NCBI GenBank assembly: GCA_038120095.1
Contig: JAYOKZ010000012.1
Span: 12,158 to 76,157, forward strand
Origin: UBA2589 sp038120095
Lineage (GTDB): Bacteria > Gemmatimonadota > Gemmatimonadetes > Longimicrobiales > Gaopeijiaceae
Reading direction: 5' to 3'
Length of the DNA: 64,000 bases
Positions 52,773 through 61,426 of this stretch are shown piece by piece. The translations under genes were made by a program, and so were the position numbers. Under the pieces are notes generated by a model. It ran no database searches. It was not told where the DNA came from and was given only the letters and a program-made list of their open reading frames with translations. The first letter of the stretch is position 1. Each line of letters starts with the position of its first letter.

Positions 52773-54545
52773 CTAGAAGCTGTCGGCGCCCAGGGCGAAT
52801 CGGCGACTGCGGGTGTGATCCGGGATGAAGAAGCCCTGAGCCAGACGGTTCAACTCGAAGGTCACACGCAAAATCGGCGTCCGCTCGGGTCCATCCAGGG
52901 GAAAAGCCAGATCCGCCCGCCATGCATTTCTCGTGCGACGAGGAAAGCCGATCCGCACGCCGGCCCCAACACCCTTGCGCCATCCGGAGTCGATCCCGAA
53001 TGGGGCATCACCGGGCCAGACCCGCCCGACATCCGCGAATAGTGTCATCCCGAGGTCCAGCGTGTTTGCCGGCCACGGGAACACGATTCGATCCTCGACC
53101 ACGAAGCGGGCCGTGCGTCCGCCGGGATATCGGTCCTCGGGGAGGAATCGCATTCCCTCTCGCCCCCCGAGACTCATCTGATACGGCATGCTCGTGTGCC
53201 ATCCACCAGCGAACGTCGCCCGAAGAAACAGGGTCTGCCCGCTGAGTGCGCGATGACGCAGCAGAGCGACCAACTCCGCGTCCGCGATGACGTCTTCCCA
53301 CCCGTCACCGTCACGTCGCGACTCGACGTACGCTTCTCCATGGAGGATCGAGGAACCGATGGACGTCGTGACGGCACCATTCGCACGCGCAAAGAACTCC
53401 TCCCTCCCATCGGCTTCCTCCGGGACGAACAGTCCCGTTCCCCGTCCGGCCGACACCGCGGCTCGATAGCCGAGTCCCACGAGGAGTCTGTCCCGGAGCC
53501 CATCGATGCCGAAATACTCCTCGAACCGAAGGTTTCGGGCACCCAGGTGCAGCCAGATTCGACTCGATGCGCGTTGCTCCAGCTGCCTGACCAGTGAGAC
53601 GGGCCCGGCGTGCGGGTACGGAGCCAGGTCACTGAGATCATCATTCGTTGCAGCCGACACGGCGCCGAAGCGAGTGACGTCCCGGGAAGCAGAGATTCCG
53701 GCGATCAGAGACTTCCCGCGGCCTCCGAACCGTCGAGCCGCCGAAAACTCGATGACCTCCCGGAACTCGGGAACGACCACCTGACTGAACACGTCATCCA
53801 CCGCGGTGCCGTAGGAGTAGTACCGCGTTCCACGGCTATATCCCTGACGAAGCGAGTACCGTCCCGCCTCACCGATGAAGGGATACCCGACGAACTGATT
53901 GAAAAAATTTCCCGGCCGATCGCGGCCGATCTCCAAGCTGGCGTCGGTCCGGCCGAAGAGACGAGGCGTGGAAACTCGGACCGCCTGAGTCCGGGTCTCG
54001 AGTCGCTCGCGGTGCGTGAACTCGGCAAGGACCCCCTGCCCCAGGAAGTTCTCTTCGGTGACCTGAATCTTCTCGATGTTCGGCCCCGCGTCGTACGTGA
54101 CTCCGACGTCCACCTGCGTCGACCACTCATCCTGTGAACTGACGGTGAGACGTTGACCGCCAGTCCCATCCGGACGCGCGACCACGCGCGCGTTCGTCAG
54201 GAAGGTGTACGACTCGAGCAGACGCTCGGACTCCGTGGCCAGGAACGGGTCGAAGCACTCTCCTTCCCGCAACAGGATTTCGCGCCGAACGAACGATTCC
54301 TGCGTCCGGACATGAAGGACGTTCATCAACCGGTACGTCCAGACGAGCGGGGCAATCTCGGTCGAGTCGGGGTCGAAGACCGAACCCCGCACGACGTCGA
54401 TGCCCGTCACGACCCCTGCGTCGCAGGTGACCGGTTCCGCGGCAATCCGCACCGTGTCCTGCTGAGCCGCCAACGTGGCACTCGACATTCCCAGGAGGGC
54501 GCCGACCACAGAGGCCAGCAACCACCGCCGGGACCCATCGATCAC
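52773..54545 (-). CDS. Omp85/BamA-like outer membrane beta-barrel protein
   Basis: The 590-residue product has a signal peptide (RRWLLASVVGALLGMSSATLAAQQ). A POTRA-like region follows (LMNVLHVRTQESFVRREILLREGECFDP, LLESYTFLTNARV), then a long beta-barrel of repeated aromatic strands. The C-terminal segments (LGMTLFADVGRVWPGD, WRKGVGAGVRIGFPR) resemble the surface-antigen/Omp85 domain. The last residues DSF fit the aromatic C-terminal insertion signal. GTG 54545 is the likely start; the open frame upstream belongs to the TRAP gene region. A role in outer-membrane protein or lipid transport is inferred from family only. Confidence 0.78.
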   Translation of the reverse strand: MIDGSRRWLLASVVGALLGMSSATLAAQQDTVRIAAEPVTCDAGVVTGIDVVRGSVFDPDSTEIAPLVWTYRLMNVLHVRTQESFVRREILLREGECFDPFLATESERLLESYTFLTNARVVARPDGTGGQRLTVSSQDEWSTQVDVGVTYDAGPNIEKIQVTEENFLGQGVLAEFTHRERLETRTQAVRVSTPRLFGRTDASLEIGRDRPGNFFNQFVGYPFIGEAGRYSLRQGYSRGTRYYSYGTAVDDVFSQVVVPEFREVIEFSAARRFGGRGKSLIAGISASRDVTRFGAVSAATNDDLSDLAPYPHAGPVSLVRQLEQRASSRIWLHLGARNLRFEEYFGIDGLRDRLLVGLGYRAAVSAGRGTGLFVPEEADGREEFFARANGAVTTSIGSSILHGEAYVESRRDGDGWEDVIADAELVALLRHRALSGQTLFLRATFAGGWHTSMPYQMSLGGREGMRFLPEDRYPGGRTARFVVEDRIVFPWPANTLDLGMTLFADVGRVWPGDAPFGIDSGWRKGVGAGVRIGFPRRTRNAWRADLAFPLDGPERTPILRVTFELNRLAQGFFIPDHTRSRRFALGADSF

Positions 54546-54684
54546 AGCGACGGGACTCGGACTCGGGAAGCAGGGCGAGGGACGACGCAGCGGGTGGATG
54601 GGTGTGTCTCGGAGACGGGTTCGGACTACGGTGAGCACAAGATACCCACGTATTCTGCCCTGTGTCCCGCGCGCGAGCGACGAA

Positions 54685-55746
54685 TCAGCGGACTCTGGAA
54701 AATGCGTTACGTCGATACGCGAGTTCGTTACCGCGCGCATACACGAATGCAGACTGCCGGAAGGCGTGCCAGGATGCGTGCACTCTCGCAAAATCCGGAT
54801 CAGCCGCCGCCTGTTCCGCCAGGTAGGCATCGGATTCTCGCCACGCGGCATCGAGCACATCTCCGGGATAGTGTCGGAGCACGACGCCGTGCTCTCCCGT
54901 GAGCCGGGCCAGAGCGTGTGGCTCCGCAACGTCGTAGATCGCAAGCCGGTCGATCGCGGTCTCGGCGCAGGCCGTTTCCAGGATGCGCTGATAGCTCGCG
55001 GGCAGCTCCTCGAACGCCTCCATGCTCACGAGGAGTCCCATGGTGACGCCGGGCTCCCACCACCCGGGGTAGTAATAGTGTTTCGCGATCTGATGGAGAC
55101 CCAGCTTCTCGTCGTCGTACGGGCCGACCCACTCGGTCGCGTCGATCGCACCTCGTTCGAGTGCAGGGTAGATCTCCGAACCCGAGAGGACCTGAACGGT
55201 GACGCCGAGACGCGTCATGATCTCACCGCCGATGCCGGGGATCCGGAATCGCAGACCCGCGAGATCGCCGAGGCTCTCGATAGGCTCTCGAAACCAGCCT
55301 CCCATTTGTCCCGGCGAGGCGATTGCCGTGAGACAGCGGAGACCGAACTGACCCCAGATATCGTTCAGGAGAGGGAGGCCTCCGCCATGCCAGAGCCAGG
55401 ACAACTGCTGCCTCGTCGTCAGACCGAAGGGGACACCGGTATCGAATGCGAGCGCCGGGTGCTTCCCGATGTAGAAGTAGCCGGGCGACAACCCGGCCTG
55501 CACCGTCCCTTGCATCACGGCATCCATGACCTGCAGCGGAGGAACGAGTTCGCCTGCTGCGTAGGTCCGGATGGTGAATCCTCCGGCCGTCATCTCCGAT
55601 ACGCGCCGGGCGATGCGCAGAGCCGCTCCATGCAACAAGTCCGCACTCGGCGGAAAGCTGGAGGCAAGCCGCCACTCGACCCGCGGTCCCACGACCGCTC
55701 CACCCTGCCCTGACCGCAGTCGAAGAATGTCCCTGCGCGTGATCAC
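54685..55746 (-). CDS. TRAP-transporter DctP-type solute-binding protein with eroded signal peptide
   Basis: The 353-residue product has the DctP fold: VEWRLASSFPPSADLLHGAA, IRTYAAGELVPPLQVMDAVMQGTVQAG, GLRFRIPGIGGEIMTRLGV and the diagnostic ALERGAIDATEWVGPYDD. Relatives bind carboxylates or other small anions in the periplasm. The N-terminus starts like a Tat signal (MITRRDIL) but the hydrophobic core is missing and is replaced by RLRSGQGGAVVG, encoded by a repeat-like DNA segment. Export may be impaired. No DctQ or DctM permease gene is in the window. Confidence 0.88.
   Translation of the reverse strand: MITRRDILRLRSGQGGAVVGPRVEWRLASSFPPSADLLHGAALRIARRVSEMTAGGFTIRTYAAGELVPPLQVMDAVMQGTVQAGLSPGYFYIGKHPALAFDTGVPFGLTTRQQLSWLWHGGGLPLLNDIWGQFGLRCLTAIASPGQMGGWFREPIESLGDLAGLRFRIPGIGGEIMTRLGVTVQVLSGSEIYPALERGAIDATEWVGPYDDEKLGLHQIAKHYYYPGWWEPGVTMGLLVSMEAFEELPASYQRILETACAETAIDRLAIYDVAEPHALARLTGEHGVVLRHYPGDVLDAAWRESDAYLAEQAAADPDFARVHASWHAFRQSAFVYARGNELAYRRNAFSRVR
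55704..55725. repeat. Short palindromic-type dispersed repeat-like segment inside the TRAP gene signal region
   Basis: The plus strand here reads CCTGCCCTGA then CCGCA then GTCGAAG. From memory, segments of the form CCTGCCCTGA-n-GTCGAAG recur in many environmental bacterial genomes as short dispersed repeats. When translated they give LRSGQ-type peptides, as seen here. Only one copy was noticed in this window, so repeat status is an inference. Confidence 0.35.
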
Positions 55747-55762
55747 GATGCTCGAGCGTCCC

Positions 55763-57439
55763 TCAGAGTTCGAGACGGTTCAGCGCGTCCACTGCATAGG
55801 CGCAGGCCCGCGCCGTCAGGGCCATGTAGGTCAGAGACGGATTCTGATTCGCGGAGGAGACCATGCACGAGCCATCCACCACGAAGAGATTCCGGACGTC
55901 GTGCGCTTGATTGTACCCGTTGAGAACCGAGGTCGCTGAATCGCGTCCCATGCGGGCTGTCCCCATTTCGTGAATCGTCTTTCCGGGCGGGTTGTCCTCG
56001 TGGAACACCCGAACGTTCCGAACGCCCGAGGCCTCGAGCATTTCAGCAGCACTGTCCGCCATGTCGTCGAACATGGCTCGCTCGTTCTCGCCCCATCGGC
56101 AGGTGATCTTCAGAGCAGGAACGCCCCAGGCATCGACCACCTCCGGGTCCAGCTCGACCCGGTTCGACGCATCCGGGAGACACTCGCCGAAACCGTACAA
56201 CTCCATCTCCCAGGGTCCAGCCTCGGTCAGGCCACGCTTGAAGTCAGCACCCAAACCCGGCGTGGACGCACCGCGGCTCCAGTCGCTGCGGGATCCGCCA
56301 CCCTGATACGCAAAGCCCCGAAGGAAATCCGGGTGGCTGGTGCTGACATTACGGAAGCGCGGCAGATAGATCCCGTTGATCCGGCGTACCTGATTGGCCC
56401 CATCCTCGAAGCCCGGCACGTCACCCGATGCGCCGTGGCCCATGGTGTGATCCATGAGGTAGTGACCGAGCGCTCCGCTCGAGTTGGCCAGTCCATCCGG
56501 AAAGTCCGGAGACGTCGAGTTCAGCAGGATTCTGGTCGATTCGAGTGTCGACGCAGCCAGGAAGACGACCCGGCCCGAGAACTCGAGTGCCTCATGCGTC
56601 TCACGGTCGATGACCCGGACTGTGGACACACGGCCATCCCGATACCCGAGGGAGTGCACGACGCTGTTGGGCCTGAGGGTCATGCGACCCGTCGCCCGGG
56701 CGGCCGGCAGCGTCGCATTCAGACTGCTGAAGTAGGAGCGCGTACGACAACCCCGTTCACACGGACCACAGAAATGGCAGGCCTGACGACCCAGATGATC
56801 GCGGGTCAGTACCGCGCACCGCCCGATCGTGAGCACACGTTCCCCCCGGTAGGCCCGTGCGAGCCCGTCCCGGACGTACGCCTCCGCACACATCATGGCC
56901 ATCGGAGGCAGAAACTGGCTATCCGGCAGATGGTCCAGCCCGAGGGCCTCCCCGGAAACGCCGATGAAGCGCTCGACGTAATCGTACCAGGGAGCGAGAT
57001 CTGCGTACCGGATGGGCCAATCGATCCCGACGCCATCCCGAATGTTGGCCTCGAAATCGAGATCGCTCAGTCGGTATACCTGGCGACCCCACATGATGGA
57101 GCGTCCTCCGACCTGACGACCGCGAAGGAAGAGAAAGGGCGCGTCTTCCGGGGTGGTATACGGGTTGTCGACGTCATCGACGAAGAACGCGGACCCCAGT
57201 TCGTCGCAGGCGTAGCACTCGCGCTGAATGGCCTGACGCGCCTCGAGGCTCTTCCGGTCCCCCATCCCGCGGTACCGCATGCCCCACGCTGGGATATGCT
57301 CGGTGTAATCGCGCTCCGGTACGACATCCGGCCCGGCTTCGAGCACCAGGGTGCTCAACCCGGCCTCCGTCAACTCCTTCGCGGCCCACCCTCCCGTGAT
57401 CCCGGAGCCGATCACGATCGCGTCATACTCGTTTCTCAT
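55763..57439 (-). CDS. GMC-family FAD-dependent sugar dehydrogenase, catalytic subunit
   Basis: The 558-residue product has the FAD motif YDAIVIGSGITGGWAAKEL at the N-terminus, GGRSIMWGRQVYRLSD, and the GMC C-terminal HEMGTARMG and SANQNPSLT motifs. A cysteine cluster C221-x2-C224-x2-C227-x3-C231 suggests an iron-sulfur site, as in FAD glucose and glucoside dehydrogenases. It has no signal of its own; the Tat signal is on the adjacent small subunit, so hitchhiker export is likely. The start ATG 57439 overlaps the small-subunit stop (ATGA). The substrate is probably a sugar or sugar alcohol. Confidence 0.9.
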   Translation of the reverse strand: MRNEYDAIVIGSGITGGWAAKELTEAGLSTLVLEAGPDVVPERDYTEHIPAWGMRYRGMGDRKSLEARQAIQRECYACDELGSAFFVDDVDNPYTTPEDAPFLFLRGRQVGGRSIMWGRQVYRLSDLDFEANIRDGVGIDWPIRYADLAPWYDYVERFIGVSGEALGLDHLPDSQFLPPMAMMCAEAYVRDGLARAYRGERVLTIGRCAVLTRDHLGRQACHFCGPCERGCRTRSYFSSLNATLPAARATGRMTLRPNSVVHSLGYRDGRVSTVRVIDRETHEALEFSGRVVFLAASTLESTRILLNSTSPDFPDGLANSSGALGHYLMDHTMGHGASGDVPGFEDGANQVRRINGIYLPRFRNVSTSHPDFLRGFAYQGGGSRSDWSRGASTPGLGADFKRGLTEAGPWEMELYGFGECLPDASNRVELDPEVVDAWGVPALKITCRWGENERAMFDDMADSAAEMLEASGVRNVRVFHEDNPPGKTIHEMGTARMGRDSATSVLNGYNQAHDVRNLFVVDGSCMVSSANQNPSLTYMALTARACAYAVDALNRLEL

Positions 57440-58002
57440 CGTCCGACCCCAGGAGCGACACACCCACCGAATTCGCCCGGGATGGTCCGGTAACCGACCT
57501 GACTCGCTCCATCCTCTGTCGTGAAGTAGCCGACGAGGACCAGGCGCTTCAGCATCGGATAGAACCCACCACCGACAACGTCCGACGACACCGACACCGG
57601 CATCGAGGTGTCCAGTTCGGTGATCAGCATCAACTGCTCACGCCCGGATGAGTCCACAAAGCCACGACCGAACCGAGCTCTCGAGGTCTCGTCCAGGGTC
57701 GCCAGTCCATCGTGGAGCGCGTCCGACTCGTCTCCGTCCATCCACTCAGCCGCAATCAGATCGACAAACTCATGAACGCCAAGATCCGAGGCGCTCGGGG
57801 TCTCCGTTCGGGGAAGAATGACGTCTGCGATGAGACCGACCATCACCAGCTCATGCTCACTCAAGGCCTGGCCCGAGCCGGTCGCGTCCTCATCCGACGC
57901 AAGGTAGCGACGAGCTTCCAGGACAGCTGCGACCCGCTCGGGGGCCAAGAGCGGCAGCGCACCGGCGGTCGCGAGGGTTCGTAGGGCGGTGCGTCGATCC
58001 AT
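57436..58002 (-). CDS. Gluconate 2-dehydrogenase subunit 3 family protein (Tat small subunit)
   Basis: The 188-residue product begins with a Tat-type signal (MDRRTALRTLATAGALPLLAPERVAAV). It has the subunit-3 pattern LSEHELVMVGLIADVILPRTETPSASDLGVHEFVDLIAAEW and GYFTTEDGASQVGYR. Such subunits fold with and export the GMC catalytic subunit across the inner membrane through Tat. The gene order small subunit then GMC subunit, with ATGA overlap, is typical. Confidence 0.9.
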   Translation of the reverse strand: MDRRTALRTLATAGALPLLAPERVAAVLEARRYLASDEDATGSGQALSEHELVMVGLIADVILPRTETPSASDLGVHEFVDLIAAEWMDGDESDALHDGLATLDETSRARFGRGFVDSSGREQLMLITELDTSMPVSVSSDVVGGGFYPMLKRLVLVGYFTTEDGASQVGYRTIPGEFGGCVAPGVGR

Positions 58003-58076
58003 CTCATTCCTCCGAGGTCGGTCGCGGGCAACCTACCGTCTCGACACCAGCGCCCGCACCCCCCGGAGGGGAGAAG

Positions 58077-58916
58077 TCACGGACGGCGAAGCGGTCGCCA
58101 GGCAACGCGCCGAAACTGGATCGGATGACTCTCGCTCTGCAAAGCGATGTACCCTCCCGTCAGCTCGAGGCCCGGCTCAGGCGCTCCCGCAGCCCACTCA
58201 CTGACCTCTCCGCCACCGACGACCGGAGCCCCGTACGAGATGACGGTGTCTGCATCGACGAGATGGCGGACTGTGCCGTCCGTATGCGCGACGATCGTGA
58301 CCGTCACCCACGTGCTGTCAGGCACAGTCGGAGCAGTCGCCTCGATGCAGTGCGTCGTGACCAGATCTCCGAGCATTCGGACATGCGTCCCCGGTGTGCA
58401 GAGATTCGCCGTAGGACGAATCTCACCCGCCTCGCCCCCGAGGAACTGCGCCTCGAGAGAAACCGGAAAATCCTGGTCGACACCCATCGTCTCAGGTGCC
58501 TGCGCGTGGAACATCACACCCGAATTCGAGCGCGCCCACCCGGGGCCACCCTCGAACTGCTCGCCGACAAATCGATACTCCACCAGCAGCTCGTAACCCT
58601 GCAGGGGCTGGGCGAAAAAGAGATGCCCAAAGGTGTCGCGAAAACCCAGCGATTCATCGTACTCCGAGTACGAAACAGTGAGCAGACCGCCCTCTACGCG
58701 GAACGTGCTGCGCCGATCCTCACCGAGGACTTCACCGCGGATCTTCGGCGTCCATCCGCTCAAGTCTCTCCCGTTGAACAGCTCCGTCCATGAGCCGGAT
58801 TCGTCGAAGGCTTCGCCCCGACCGGACGTGCGGCGGTCCTCACACCCGGTGACGGCCATCAGGGCGAGGAATGAGGCAGCCAGACCCGACTGGCGAGACG
58901 TGAGATGCTGGAGCAT
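58077..58916 (-). CDS. DUF1080 (3-keto-disaccharide hydrolase-type) lipoprotein
   Basis: The 279-residue protein has a lipoprotein signal ending in FLALMAVTGC. A DUF1080 concanavalin-like domain follows: WTELFNGRDLSGWTP, YELLVEYRFVG, WARSNSGVMFHAQ and a final GYIALQSESHPIQFRRVAWRPL, all characteristic. Members of this family hydrolyse 3-keto-glycosides or related glycans. It lies 74 bases upstream of the GMC dehydrogenase pair on the same strand, which supports a joint sugar-oxidation pathway. ATG 58916 has AGGGTG upstream. Confidence 0.87.
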   Translation of the reverse strand: MLQHLTSRQSGLAASFLALMAVTGCEDRRTSGRGEAFDESGSWTELFNGRDLSGWTPKIRGEVLGEDRRSTFRVEGGLLTVSYSEYDESLGFRDTFGHLFFAQPLQGYELLVEYRFVGEQFEGGPGWARSNSGVMFHAQAPETMGVDQDFPVSLEAQFLGGEAGEIRPTANLCTPGTHVRMLGDLVTTHCIEATAPTVPDSTWVTVTIVAHTDGTVRHLVDADTVISYGAPVVGGGEVSEWAAGAPEPGLELTGGYIALQSESHPIQFRRVAWRPLRRP

Positions 58917-59008
58917 GAAGCACCCTATCTCGACACCGTCGCGTTGTCCATTCACGACGCTCCGCCGCCCGGTACGACGTCCAAGCGATTCGTCGCCTGG
59001 CGGCTGGG

Positions 59009-61243
59009 TCAGAACTGAACGAGGCGTGTGACCTTGACGGTCAACCCCCGATCGATGACAGACGGCTGGCCGGTGGTCACCCCGGTACGTCGGCGCTCCG
59101 AAAAGACGACAAAGATGTCACTGAGCGGGGCGTGAATGAGGTTGAACCGCACGTTGGTGAGGAGTTCCTGAGCGACTCGATTGTACTGAACAAATGCGGA
59201 CAGGAAGGTCCGAGTGTTGTACCCGAACTGAGCCCGACCCCGAAAGAGATCGGCCTCGATCGGCGTACCGCCCAATTCGATGCGGTTGCGTTGAAGCGTG
59301 CCCTCGACGAGCAGGTGTTCATTCGGACGGAACGACAGCGTGCCCGAAACCGAAGCCCGATCCCCGTCGAAGAACTGGCCGGCACTGTAGGAAGCGCTTC
59401 CCGAGAGGACCCGTCCACCATTGGCATTGTAGCTGACGGACATCAGGTCGAACTGATAGTCACCCGCGGGAATCGGCACGCCGAGAATCGTGCTTTCCTC
59501 CACAAGCCGTTCGTCGCGGCGCGAGTAGTCGAGGCTGAAGCGCCCTCCGTCATTCGCGATGATGATCAAGCCGGGCTTGATCTCCCTGCTCTCGAAGGCG
59601 CCCCCGGTCGAGTAATATTCCGTGACGTCGACATAGGGATTCACTTCGGTCAGCCACGGGACCGGCCGCTGCACGTGGATCCCCCCCGATGCGAACCATT
59701 GATTGGCCGCACTCCGGCTCACGAAGCCGACCCCCGGACGAAATGCGTCTCCCACGTGCTTGCCCAGCACCGAGAAGTCGAACACCGGATCCCTCCACCC
59801 GACCTGGATCGAACCGATCGACCGGTCCCCGTCAGCTTCCGGGTCGTCCGTCAGCGCGGCATAGGCATTCACCTGAAGACGGTCGAGACGGAGGTTGGCG
59901 TCGACGCCGCCGGCCCTCGAGTAACGACCGTCCGCGGCATCACCGGTGGCCTGCCGATTCACGACAATGAATCCGACATCGGACCGCGTCAGCAGACTGC
60001 GGCGCACCCGCGCGACCGCGAAATTCTCGGATGGAGACGTTCCATCCCGAAGCGTCTGCATCTCCATCAAGCCAACTTCGTATTCCCCGATCCGCCCGGA
60101 GAGACGCGCCCCGCCCCCGATGGGAAGGGGTTCCCGAGCATCGGACAGGCCGATACGACGTGAATGGAACAGCTTGAAATTCTGTGGCCCTGCCCCCGAT
60201 CGGAACGCCCGGGAGGCGTCGTCGGCGAAGGTGAAGATACCGTCGTTCTCGAGGAAGAAATCTCTCTTTTCGGGAAAAAAGAGCGAAAAGCGGGTGAGGT
60301 TGATCTGCTCCTCATCGACCTCCACCTGGGAAAAATCGGTGAGCGCGGTGAGGTCGAGTACCAGCCGGGGGGTGACCGCCCACTTCGCGTCCAGGCCGAC
60401 GTCGAAGTCCCGGATCGGACCATCCGGCTGCAGTTCCCCGTCCCGGTTGGCTCCTGACAGGAAGGGCTTGATCTGAAGATTTCGCCCCGGCTGAAAGGCC
60501 GGAAGTCCCTCGAGGGTGCCCGCCTCGGACATGCGGAACACTCGAAACTGTCTGGGGATCGCCGCCCAGGTGGCGTACTCGTTCCGGCGCCGTACCTGGC
60601 GGCTGAAGTTCAGGCCCCAGGTCTGTTCGCCTTCACCCGACGGAAATCTCAGCGTGGTCAGCGGGATCCTCATCTCGATGATCCAACCGGCGTCGAACGT
60701 GCTCGTCTGAACCTCGTAGATCCCCTCCCATGCCGAATTGATGGCCGCACCATCGTTGAACGACTGGGCATCCCATGTCGCTCCCGCCGGATTGGCACCG
60801 AACACGTACGCGCTTTTCCGATCACGGCTCGCATCGATCGCGACACCGAACATGTCCGAAGCCTGAGGACTGAAGTCCGGCTCGAGACCGGCGGAGACCA
60901 GCCTGTGGGGTTCCGGGTCGTACAAGACCGCGCCCATGTAGATGGCTTCGTCGTCGTACATCATGCGAATGATGGTTCGATCAGGAGCCGGATATCCCGC
61001 CTGGGGCTGCGTCATCCAAAAGGTGCCGTCGGTGCTGTCGGCGAGGCTCCATGACGGCTCGTCCAGGACCCCGTTCAGCGTGACGGGCTCCTGGGCCTTG
61101 AACGCCCGGATGCTGGGTCGCTCGAGACGTTCCGGAGGTGTGGGGGCCGCGGGGAGCGGTGTCTGCTGAGCCGAGGCATCACTGACGGCTGAGACGATGA
61201 CGGCGGCCATGCCGAGTCTGAGCCAGCGGTCGCGCTTCGTCAC
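59009..61243 (-). CDS. DUF5916 outer membrane protein with N-terminal CBM9-like domain
   Basis: The 744-residue protein has a signal peptide (LGMAAVIVSAVSDASAQ) and a CBM9-like domain at about 50-230 (VTLNGVLDEPSWSLAD, MMYDDEAIYMGAVLYDPEP, WIIEMRIPLTTLRFPSG). A large DUF5916 beta-barrel-like region follows (LTDFSQVEVDEEQINLTRFS, FFPEKRDFFLENDGIF, then repeated aromatic strands) and it ends in VTRLVQF with a C-terminal Phe. This family is frequent in Gemmatimonadota and Bacteroidota. Its substrate is unknown. Confidence 0.9.
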   Translation of the reverse strand: MTKRDRWLRLGMAAVIVSAVSDASAQQTPLPAAPTPPERLERPSIRAFKAQEPVTLNGVLDEPSWSLADSTDGTFWMTQPQAGYPAPDRTIIRMMYDDEAIYMGAVLYDPEPHRLVSAGLEPDFSPQASDMFGVAIDASRDRKSAYVFGANPAGATWDAQSFNDGAAINSAWEGIYEVQTSTFDAGWIIEMRIPLTTLRFPSGEGEQTWGLNFSRQVRRRNEYATWAAIPRQFRVFRMSEAGTLEGLPAFQPGRNLQIKPFLSGANRDGELQPDGPIRDFDVGLDAKWAVTPRLVLDLTALTDFSQVEVDEEQINLTRFSLFFPEKRDFFLENDGIFTFADDASRAFRSGAGPQNFKLFHSRRIGLSDAREPLPIGGGARLSGRIGEYEVGLMEMQTLRDGTSPSENFAVARVRRSLLTRSDVGFIVVNRQATGDAADGRYSRAGGVDANLRLDRLQVNAYAALTDDPEADGDRSIGSIQVGWRDPVFDFSVLGKHVGDAFRPGVGFVSRSAANQWFASGGIHVQRPVPWLTEVNPYVDVTEYYSTGGAFESREIKPGLIIIANDGGRFSLDYSRRDERLVEESTILGVPIPAGDYQFDLMSVSYNANGGRVLSGSASYSAGQFFDGDRASVSGTLSFRPNEHLLVEGTLQRNRIELGGTPIEADLFRGRAQFGYNTRTFLSAFVQYNRVAQELLTNVRFNLIHAPLSDIFVVFSERRRTGVTTGQPSVIDRGLTVKVTRLVQF

Positions 61244-61426
61244 GACGGTTGCCCTCGCAGTCAGTGGTTGTACGCAGCACCCTCACGCTTCAGAACGACA
61301 CCGTCCGGGCAGGGCTTGCTGATCGATCCGGCGGGAGGAGACCCTGCCACGCCGAGGGTCAGAACGTTCATCGCGGCAACACCCCTGCCCGCCGCTGTCA
61401 CCCGCGCTCCGAAGACGGGACGCGTG

